From positions 1-5,648 of the forward strand of contig JAQUSM010000080.1 of assembly GCA_028715095.1 (NCBI GenBank): a DNA stretch of 5,648 nucleotides, in the 5' to 3' direction. The position numbers and the translations under genes are program-made. Positions 1 through 4,722 of this stretch are shown piece by piece. The first letter of the stretch is position 1, and each line of letters begins with the position of its first letter. The stretch comes from Candidatus Omnitrophota bacterium (GTDB lineage Bacteria > Omnitrophota > Gorgyraeia > Gygaellales > Profunditerraquicolaceae). The notes beneath the pieces were generated by a model that saw only the letters and a program-made list of their open reading frames with translations, ran no database searches and was not told the DNA's origin.

Positions 1-461
1 ATATCCTGAAAGGTTTTATAGTAGTTGTCTTCTTGGGAGATTTTTTCTCCCATAAAACTATTTTTTTAGAGAGCCAGAACCTGCGTATTATCATGGGTTT
101 ATGTTCAATTTGCGGCCACAACTGGACTATCTTCCTTAAATTTAAAGGCGGCAAAGGTATCGCAACTACTTTTGGCGTTTTGCTGGGATTAACTCTCAGA
201 TTGCCCGGATTAAGCATAGTAATAGGCATATTAGTATTAACCTGGGTAACCGTCTTTATGGTTTCAAGAATGGTTTCCTTGGCTTCAATTACGGCGGCAA
301 TTGCCCTGCCGGTTTCTATTTTATTTTTTAAACAACCGGTTATATTTACGGTTGTCAGCATAATACTTTGTCTTTTTGTGCTTATCCGTCATAAATCCAA
401 TCTTTCAAGGATACTCCAGGGCAAAGAACCCCGCCTGTATTTTAGAAAACCCGCTGATTAA
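1..461 (+). CDS. plsY: Glycerol-3-phosphate acyltransferase PlsY, 3' part (5' end outside window)
   Basis: PlsY is an integral membrane enzyme that transfers an acyl group from acyl-phosphate to sn-glycerol-3-phosphate, the first step of phosphatidic acid synthesis. The open frame enters from the left edge (first whole codon at 3) and gives 152 residues before TAA at 459-461. Full-length members have roughly 190-215, so about 45 are missing, including family motif 1 with its essential Ser and Arg. Visible family features are ILKG at the start, the glycine-rich phosphate-binding motif GHNWTIFLKFKGGKGIAT (fragment residues 38-55), two or more hydrophobic membrane segments (about 59-84 and 95-128), and motif 3 RHKSNLSRILQGKE (129-142) with the conserved His, Asn and Glu. 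A TTG at 33 is not the start, because homology continues upstream of it. The gene is followed by a terminator at 499-530, so it ends its transcription unit. The family call is very secure. Confidence 0.96.
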   Translation, partial: ILKGFIVVVFLGDFFSHKTIFLESQNLRIIMGLCSICGHNWTIFLKFKGGKGIATTFGVLLGLTLRLPGLSIVIGILVLTWVTVFMVSRMVSLASITAAIALPVSILFFKQPVIFTVVSIILCLFVLIRHKSNLSRILQGKEPRLYFRKPAD

Positions 462-498
462 TTCCTCCGTCGCTAATTAAAGCAACCGCTTTCTTTTT

Positions 499-530
499 AA
501 GGCCATTTCCTATTGAAATGGCCTTGTTTT
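499..530 (+). terminator. Rho-independent terminator downstream of plsY
   Basis: A perfect 11-bp stem is formed by AAGGCCATTTC (499-509) and GAAATGGCCTT (515-525) with a 5-nt loop, followed by GTTTT. It lies 38 nt after the plsY stop codon. A weaker 5-bp hairpin, AAAGC-AACC-GCTTT (479-492), followed by CTTTTT sits just before it and may act in tandem. Read on the minus strand, the strong hairpin has no T-run after it, so it should not stop transcripts coming from the large minus-strand gene. Confidence 0.88.
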
Positions 531-540
531 AATTGCATAA

Positions 541-569
541 TTGTCTTGTAATTCTAGTTTCACTATTAT
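541..569 (+). promoter_or_regulatory. Candidate sigma70-type promoter of the small orphan gene
   Basis: TTGTCT (541-546, 4 of 6 to the -35 consensus) and TATTAT (564-569, 5 of 6 to the -10 consensus) are separated by exactly 17 nt. The pair follows the plsY terminator directly, which makes an independent transcription unit plausible. Transcription would begin near 576 and give a leader of about 57 nt containing the hairpin at 590-617. This rests on motif matching only. Confidence 0.55.
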
Positions 570-589
570 CCCCACTAGCCACGAAGGGG

Positions 590-617
590 AGCTGGATTGC
601 CAGTTGGCAATCCAGCT
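590..617. repeat. Perfect 12-bp inverted repeat (leader hairpin)
   Basis: AGCTGGATTGCC (590-601) and GGCAATCCAGCT (606-617) are exact reverse complements with the 4-nt loop AGTT. No T-run follows on either strand, so it does not look like a terminator. It lies between the predicted transcription start and the ribosome binding site at 624, ending 15 nt before the ATG at 633, so in RNA it would form a stable hairpin just upstream of the site of translation initiation. CCCC (570-573) and GGGG (586-589) immediately upstream could pair as a second, weaker stem. Confidence 0.8.
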
Positions 618-623
618 AATTAT

Positions 624-629
624 AAGGAA
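624..629 (+). promoter_or_regulatory. Ribosome binding site selecting the ATG at 633
   Basis: AAGGAA lies 3 nt before the ATG at 633. The spacing is short but usable. No comparable site precedes the upstream in-frame TTG at 597, which also sits inside the leader hairpin. This is the reason for preferring the 112-residue form of the small protein. Confidence 0.6.
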
Positions 630-632
630 GCT

Positions 633-971
633 ATGCGTGATTTACTTTATAAGAATTTGACCTCTGCCGATAGAAGCCGCAGGCTGATCGCCAGCTCAGA
701 GATAACGGATAAAGAAGGCGTTCACAGCGTGGTGCGCAGGCATTTTGGCTGTATCGTAAAGCAGGTCGAGAAAGCTGATGTAGAAAAGCCAGCCCCGTAT
801 CTTTATGTCTTAAAAGAAAGAAATACCCTGGAGAAAAGAGAGCATTTCTTTTGCAAAGTTAAAGGGAGCCTGGTGGCGGTAAACAAAGGGAGGTTTTTTC
901 TCGTTGTTTTTGTGCATACTTTGAGCATACAGCTTACCGCTACTGAAAAATTAGGCGATAAAATCGGTTAA
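633..971 (+). CDS. Small basic protein of unknown function (112 aa)
   Basis: I do not recognise a named family. The product from ATG 633 starts MRDLLYKNLTSADRSRRLIA, is rich in Lys and Arg, and is soluble in character apart from a hydrophobic stretch near residues 88-97 (FFLVVFVHTL) that is too short and isolated for a confident membrane anchor. The N-terminal half has a charged motif SSEITDKEGVHSVVRRHF (21-38), and the middle has PYLYVLKERN (55-64), which reads like a folded alpha/beta protein. Two Cys (C40 and C74) are far apart and do not form a zinc-binding pattern. I have a vague impression of similar short proteins in uncultured bacterial genomes but cannot verify it. The promoter at 541-569, a leader hairpin and a ribosome binding site support real expression. 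It runs convergently into the large minus-strand gene, leaving 7 nt between the stop codons. Coding status is likely, function unknown. Confidence 0.72.
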   Translation: MRDLLYKNLTSADRSRRLIASSEITDKEGVHSVVRRHFGCIVKQVEKADVEKPAPYLYVLKERNTLEKREHFFCKVKGSLVAVNKGRFFLVVFVHTLSIQLTATEKLGDKIG

Positions 972-978
972 CTAAAAT

Positions 979-3900
979 TTACTCCAGATAAATATTTATT
1001 TTATTAATTTTGCGGGACCTTATTTTTTGCGCGTAAGGCGAAGGAATGGTTGCGCCGCTTATCTCTACAGGAGCTCCGTTTTCAAAAAGGATTATTTTAG
1101 ATATTTTGGCGCTGTTTTTCCCGAAGGTATCTTTTTTTCCGGGGTTGTAATAAGTTAAGCGGATTGAGCTCAGGAAATTAAAAGAATACCTGCCTTGGCG
1201 GTCAAATAACCAATTCGGCAGGCAGGGTTTAAAGGTCAGGTTAAGCTGCTTGTTATTGTCTAAATAAAATGGTTCGGTCCCGGTATTCATGATCAGCCAG
1301 ATTTGCAGGAATTCTGCGGTTGAACCGGATAATCTGGCCACAAAGCCGTTACCATGTAAATTACTGTTTGGGAAAGCGCTGCTTGCTAAAAAAGAAGAAT
1401 TCTCCAGGATACTGCGGCCGTATCTTCGCGGGTCCTGGAAAGGTATAAGCACATTTTTGAATTCTGCGTAAAATTCATTAACCAGCCCGGTTTTAAGCAA
1501 TTCCAGTATATACTTATATTCCATATGCAGCCAGATGGATTCATTCTCCAGCCATCCCGGGGTAAATATCCGGCACCTGCCGATCTCTTTCGGCATGCTC
1601 TCCAGCGGGGCAGTTACTTTATACATAAGTAATTTCTTATCAAAAAGCGCGCTTTTTTTGGTAGCCTTATAAATACCGGCAGCCTGATTAATATCCCGGG
1701 ATAATCTTAATGCGTGCATTTGCCCCTCCAGAAATAAAGGAGCGGGCCTTTGCACGAATTTACTGGGCTTTATGTAGTGGTCTTTGATCAGGTCAAACTC
1801 AGTAACTTCGTTGATAAAATATGAGCGGTAAGTGCCTTGCGCTTTATTAAAAGCCTTGTCCAGGCCGGCTTCAACTTTATTTAAAGCGGCATTCAGAAAA
1901 GAAACAAGCTCTTTGGCCTGCATATATACAAGATTGCCTGAGAAACCAAGGCGGCTATTGAGCCGGTAAGCTTCTTTTATTGTATTGCTTTTATCCCAAT
2001 AGGAAAAGTTTTCTTCGGCCATAATGGCAGAGAGCTGCTTAATAAATTCAGCGATTTCTTCGGCAAGCTCAATTTCATTAGCTTGAGAATTTTCTAAAGC
2101 CTCTTTAATTTTTTTAAGCAGGCGTTTGAGTTCGAAGGTTTCGCAGGTTGATGACCCGAAGAGGGCAGGCAGCCCGTTAAGCGAATCAAACCAATTGGGT
2201 TTTCCTGCTTCCATTTCAATACCGCAGCCGCAGGGATCCAGGGAGGCCAGTTTATTCGCCGCCAGGCATAAAAGCTTGGCAATAAGCGTGGTATAATAAA
2301 TTTCACCGCTGCCGTTTTGTGTTCTTAAAATATGAGGGTTGCTTGGCCGTTTGCGCAAGATCTCTTTTTTTGCGCCATCCATCATAAGGCAGTGCAATTG
2401 CCGGGGCTTGCCGTTATAAAGCATATATCTTTCGCTGCGCGGCCTGACTAATTCGGCATTATCATAAAAAGAAAAAACTTTTTTCTCAAAAAATAATTCG
2501 TTAAATTTTTCGGGGTAAATTCCCAGGTAGCTGTCAATCAAATCCAAATTATAGGTCCAGTGGTCAGTCCAGTATCCCTCTGCGTGCTCTGCCTCCTGGG
2601 TTTTTAAAGAAGAGGAGAGGATCAACTCCAGGAAATCATCGTAAGAAACATTCAGGGAAATCTTATTTTCCTCAATAAAAAAAATCAATTCTCCCGGAGT
2701 AAAAGGCGCCTTTAAATAAGTGCCGAGTTTTTCAATATCGCTTTCCCTGGCTATTGATCGCAACAGTTCGTGCAAATCAAGGCCTTCTTTAAGCAGGAAA
2801 CTGTCGGGCTTTATTACCAGGGGGTTAAAGCCGTCAGCCTGTAATAAATTCATAAAAAAGATTACATTTTCGTCTTTTACTTCGGGATTAAACCAGCAAT
2901 CACTGCGCCGGTTCTGGTTTATGTCCCGGTAATTGCCATTGCCCTGCGAGAGATAGTTTGGCTGCAGTTGAAATTTATTATAATCTCTTTCCAGGTCACC
3001 GTGTTTGCGCGAATAAAGATAAAAAACCAGCCCGGATTTAAAGATTTCCGGGTAACCGCCGCGCATAATATTATCCAGGTAGGTCTGGCCGGAGTATAAA
3101 TTGAATTCCCTGGAACTGCTGCCGGTGGAGATTCCTTCTTTCAGTTTATCGATAAGCCCAAGGTTTTCATCTAATTTTTTCTCTATGTAACCGAGCTTGG
3201 TGATCTTGGGGACTAAAGTATTTAAGGTTTTAATATTACGCGCCTGGCCGATTATCGAGTAAAATGTTTTTTGTTCTTTGGGGCCCAGCTCCAGGTTCAT
3301 CAAAAGAAGGGAGCCGGGAGTTTTGCTTTTAGTCATCTGCTTTGCCGGATATATGAATTTAGGGACAGCCAGAAATTGCGCGGGGTAGGAAAAATCAGTT
3401 ACGGATCCAAAAACAGCTTCCGGGTCGACAATGGGACGGATGATTTCCGGTTTGGAGCCTTTAAAATGGAAGCCGAGGTAAAAATTCCCTCCTTCGATAT
3501 GTATTACTTCCGGACGGTCGGTAGGGTCAACCTCCAGTTTGTAAAAGGGGATATCGTTATCCAGGTTATCAACGTTCATCCACGCTTCAATAGTCCGGCC
3601 GAGTTTCTTTAAGAAAAAATTATGCGTGCCGAAAGGAACAACCTGGGGCAGGCCGTCAATAAGTTGTATGGATTTGTTTTTTTTGCCGGTGTTCTCAATG
3701 CTTACTGTGCGGCTTAATCCGGCATAGGCATCATTAGGTATGTCAAAATATTCTACCCGGCTCCTAATCCCTAAAGTAAGGTTATCTTCTTCTATAATAA
3801 GCCGGCTTGAATCTATGCGCATAGAGTTGGTTATTTGGTATTTTAGATTTATATACCCGTTATGAAAAGGTTCATAGTAAAGCGGTCCTTTCGGGGTTTT

Positions 3901-4179
3901 GATTTTAATAAATGTGCGGAAACCCTGGGTTGAGACAAGCTGCCAGGATTTATTTGCCGGGAAGAATTCAAGGATCGCCTGGTCTTTGTCTTTGATCCCG
4001 AAACTGGAGATACATTGGCCGCGGTTAACATAAAAAATCCACATTGGGATGCCGTATTTTCCGGCAATCCCCGGGAAGAAATTTGCGAAAGGCTTCGCGT
4101 AGTTGTAATTTTCAATAACGAATTGGCCTTCTTTATTTAAATAATATTTTGGTTTTAATTTCATAGCCTTTTTGCCCAT
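979..4179 (-). CDS. GH94/GH149/GH161-like (clan GH-Q) glycoside phosphorylase, 1066 aa
   Basis: This is probably a cytoplasmic inverting phosphorylase that splits a beta-glucoside with phosphate to give a sugar-1-phosphate; there is no signal peptide. Inferred layout: N-terminal beta-sandwich (about 10-320), helical linker (about 330-360), (alpha/alpha)6 barrel (about 365-960) and C-terminal beta domain (about 970-1066). Motifs matching GH94 by eye are NYRDINQN (416-423, cf. YRDxxQD), WFDSLNG (663-669, cf. DWNDGMN, making D665 the candidate general acid), and PGWLENESIWLH (874-885, cf. GxxENGxxxxH, H885 a candidate phosphate ligand). SGSTAEF (951-957) may be part of the phosphate loop. EGYWTDHWTYNLDL (534-547) fits large proteins usually annotated as cellobiose phosphorylase. 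Its length exceeds classical GH94 enzymes (about 800 aa) and fits the GH149/GH161 class (about 1100 aa). The substrate is unknown; beta-1,3- or beta-1,4-gluco-oligosaccharides are the natural candidates. The start is either M1 (4179) or M6 (4164). M1 has no Shine-Dalgarno; M6 has AAAAAGG only 2 nt before it. The gene is monocistronic in view. Confidence 0.82.
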   Translation of the reverse strand: MGKKAMKLKPKYYLNKEGQFVIENYNYAKPFANFFPGIAGKYGIPMWIFYVNRGQCISSFGIKDKDQAILEFFPANKSWQLVSTQGFRTFIKIKTPKGPLYYEPFHNGYINLKYQITNSMRIDSSRLIIEEDNLTLGIRSRVEYFDIPNDAYAGLSRTVSIENTGKKNKSIQLIDGLPQVVPFGTHNFFLKKLGRTIEAWMNVDNLDNDIPFYKLEVDPTDRPEVIHIEGGNFYLGFHFKGSKPEIIRPIVDPEAVFGSVTDFSYPAQFLAVPKFIYPAKQMTKSKTPGSLLLMNLELGPKEQKTFYSIIGQARNIKTLNTLVPKITKLGYIEKKLDENLGLIDKLKEGISTGSSSREFNLYSGQTYLDNIMRGGYPEIFKSGLVFYLYSRKHGDLERDYNKFQLQPNYLSQGNGNYRDINQNRRSDCWFNPEVKDENVIFFMNLLQADGFNPLVIKPDSFLLKEGLDLHELLRSIARESDIEKLGTYLKAPFTPGELIFFIEENKISLNVSYDDFLELILSSSLKTQEAEHAEGYWTDHWTYNLDLIDSYLGIYPEKFNELFFEKKVFSFYDNAELVRPRSERYMLYNGKPRQLHCLMMDGAKKEILRKRPSNPHILRTQNGSGEIYYTTLIAKLLCLAANKLASLDPCGCGIEMEAGKPNWFDSLNGLPALFGSSTCETFELKRLLKKIKEALENSQANEIELAEEIAEFIKQLSAIMAEENFSYWDKSNTIKEAYRLNSRLGFSGNLVYMQAKELVSFLNAALNKVEAGLDKAFNKAQGTYRSYFINEVTEFDLIKDHYIKPSKFVQRPAPLFLEGQMHALRLSRDINQAAGIYKATKKSALFDKKLLMYKVTAPLESMPKEIGRCRIFTPGWLENESIWLHMEYKYILELLKTGLVNEFYAEFKNVLIPFQDPRRYGRSILENSSFLASSAFPNSNLHGNGFVARLSGSTAEFLQIWLIMNTGTEPFYLDNNKQLNLTFKPCLPNWLFDRQGRYSFNFLSSIRLTYYNPGKKDTFGKNSAKISKIILFENGAPVEISGATIPSPYAQKIRSRKINKINIYLE

Positions 4180-4202
4180 ATTTAGTAAAGTTAATTAGTA
4201 GT

Positions 4203-4230
4203 ATTTTACAGGTTTTATTCCCTTTGTCAA
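4203..4230 (-). promoter_or_regulatory. Near-consensus sigma70 promoter of the phosphorylase gene
   Basis: On the minus strand, TTGACA (4230-4225, perfect -35) is followed after 16 nt by TAAAAT (4208-4203, 5 of 6 to the -10 consensus). The predicted start near 4196 gives a leader of about 17 nt to M1 or about 32 nt to M6. The short leader leaves no space for a riboswitch or attenuator, so any regulation would have to act at the promoter. Confidence 0.72.
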
Positions 4231-4271
4231 CTTAAAATGGGCTGATGGCCTGGCCCCCGCAGTTAAACTCC

Positions 4272-4320
4272 CGCGAATTACTTTAAAAACTTACTCGCAA
4301 CTGCGCAGGATCAATTCGCG
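4272..4320. repeat. 8-bp inverted repeat with 33-nt spacer
   Basis: CGCGAATT (4272-4279) and AATTCGCG (4313-4320) are exact reverse complements. The spacer includes the self-complementary octamer CTGCGCAG (4301-4308). The right arm ends where the longer palindrome at 4320-4380 begins, so the two structures adjoin. It could be an operator, a remnant of a small mobile repeat, or chance; no protein-binding family is recognisable. Confidence 0.5.
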
Positions 4321-4336
4321 CATTGACTTACTCGCA
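4289..4336 (+). repeat. Direct repeat of ACTTACTCGCA (two copies, 37-nt period)
   Basis: ACTTACTCGCA occurs at 4289-4299 and 4326-4336. The first copy continues as ACTGC and the second as CTGC, so similarity extends about 15 nt if one base is allowed to slip. A second short direct repeat, CATTGACTT, occurs at 4321-4329 and 4382-4390; its second copy forms the -35 region of the gatC promoter. These suggest local duplication in the block between the two divergent promoters. Confidence 0.55.
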
Positions 4337-4380
4337 CTGCTGCCTGCCTATCGGCAGGTAGGTGTTCGTAAGCCAAGTGC
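4320..4380. repeat. 61-nt imperfect palindrome upstream of gatC
   Basis: The core is CTGCCTGCC (4340-4348) against GGCAGGTAG (4353-4361) around loop TATC, giving 9 bp including one G-T. Pairing continues outward: CAC/GTG (4335-4337 with 4362-4364), CTTAC/GTAAG (4327-4331 with 4368-4372), TTG/CAA (4323-4325 with 4374-4376) and GCA/TGC (4320-4322 with 4378-4380), interrupted by small bulges and one 3x3 internal loop. It ends 3 nt before the -35 box of gatC, so it lies outside the predicted transcript. Its form resembles dispersed palindromic elements of the REP or MITE kind, but only one copy is in the window. Confidence 0.65.
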
Positions 4381-4383
4381 TCA

Positions 4384-4412
4384 TTGACTTTTGAGATAAA
4401 GGATGTTAAAAT
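4384..4412 (+). promoter_or_regulatory. Near-consensus extended -10 promoter of gatCA
   Basis: TTGACT (4384-4389, 5 of 6) is followed after exactly 17 nt by TAAAAT (4407-4412, 5 of 6), with TGT immediately before the -10 (4404-4406), which matches the extended -10 TGn element. Transcription would start near 4419 and give a leader of about 14 nt before the gatC ATG. This suggests strong constitutive expression, as expected for a translation gene, and argues against a T-box or other leader control. Confidence 0.75.
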
Positions 4413-4423
4413 ATTTTTCAAAC

Positions 4424-4427
4424 GGAG
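4424..4427 (+). promoter_or_regulatory. Ribosome binding site selecting the gatC start at 4433
   Basis: GGAG lies 5 nt before ATG 4433. An in-frame ATG at 4403 would add 10 residues, but it falls inside the promoter, before the -10 box, and so would not be on the transcript. It also lacks a ribosome binding site. Confidence 0.75.
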
Positions 4428-4432
4428 AGAAG

Positions 4433-4720
4433 ATGGCAATAGATAAAAAAACTGTTGAGCAAGTTGCGCATTTGGCGCGGATTGAATTACAGCCTGCTGA
4501 ATTGGAAAAACTATCCCTGCAGTTGCATGATATTTTGGGTTTTATAGACAAGTTAAGTGTTTTAGATACATCTCAGGTCAAACCTGCCAGCCATATCTTG
4601 CCCATAAGCAATGTATTGCGGGAGGATAAACCCCATACTTGCCTGACTCCCGATAAAGCACTGGAAAATGCTCCAAGTAAAAATGGGAATTTCTTCAGCG
4701 TCCCGAAAATAATCGAATAA
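4433..4720 (+). CDS. gatC: Asp-tRNA(Asn)/Glu-tRNA(Gln) amidotransferase subunit C
   Basis: GatC is the small subunit that clasps GatA and stabilises the GatCAB complex. That complex converts Glu-tRNA(Gln) and/or Asp-tRNA(Asn) into the amidated forms in the cytoplasm. The product is 95 residues, the normal size for the family. Conserved elements are the N-terminal helical region TVEQVAHLARIEL (7-19), the second helix LQLHDILGFIDKLSVLD (29-45), the SHILPISNVLRED segment (53-65) and the C-terminal NAPSKNGNFFSVPKIIE (79-95). The start is fixed by GGAG 5 nt upstream and by promoter position. gatA begins 2 nt after its stop, so the two are co-transcribed and probably translationally coupled. Identity is secure. 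Confidence 0.96.
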   Translation: MAIDKKTVEQVAHLARIELQPAELEKLSLQLHDILGFIDKLSVLDTSQVKPASHILPISNVLREDKPHTCLTPDKALENAPSKNGNFFSVPKIIE

Positions 4721-4722
4721 TC

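Noticed and set aside
33..35. TTG at 33 as the start of plsY
   Set aside because: The frame and the family sequence (ILKG and following hydrophobic residues) continue upstream to the window edge, so the gene is truncated by the window and not short.
597..632. TTG at 597 as the start of the small orphan gene
   Set aside because: It lies in the left arm of the leader hairpin and has no ribosome binding site, whereas ATG 633 has AAGGAA just upstream.
1289..3612. Several open frames of 60-113 codons on the opposite strand or other frame within the large gene (for example 1289-1471, 2094-2306, 2720-2932, 3271-3612)
   Set aside because: They overlap a continuous 1066-codon gene with recognisable motifs, have no family features and no convincing initiation sites; they are antisense or out-of-frame shadows.
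4323..4351. TTGACT at 4323-4328 as a second promoter for gatC
   Set aside because: The position 17 nt downstream (GCCTAT) is inside the G+C-rich palindrome and does not resemble a -10 box.
4272..4390. CRISPR array in the intergenic repeat block
   Set aside because: There are only two imperfect copies of short direct repeats, no regular repeat-spacer units and no cas genes.
4403..4432. ATG at 4403 as an earlier in-frame gatC start
   Set aside because: It falls between the -35 and -10 boxes of the promoter, so it would not be transcribed, and GatC homology begins after ATG 4433.
4413..4432. T-box or other riboswitch ahead of gatCA
   Set aside because: The predicted leader is only about 14 nt, far too short for a T-box, and no terminator/antiterminator pair is visible.
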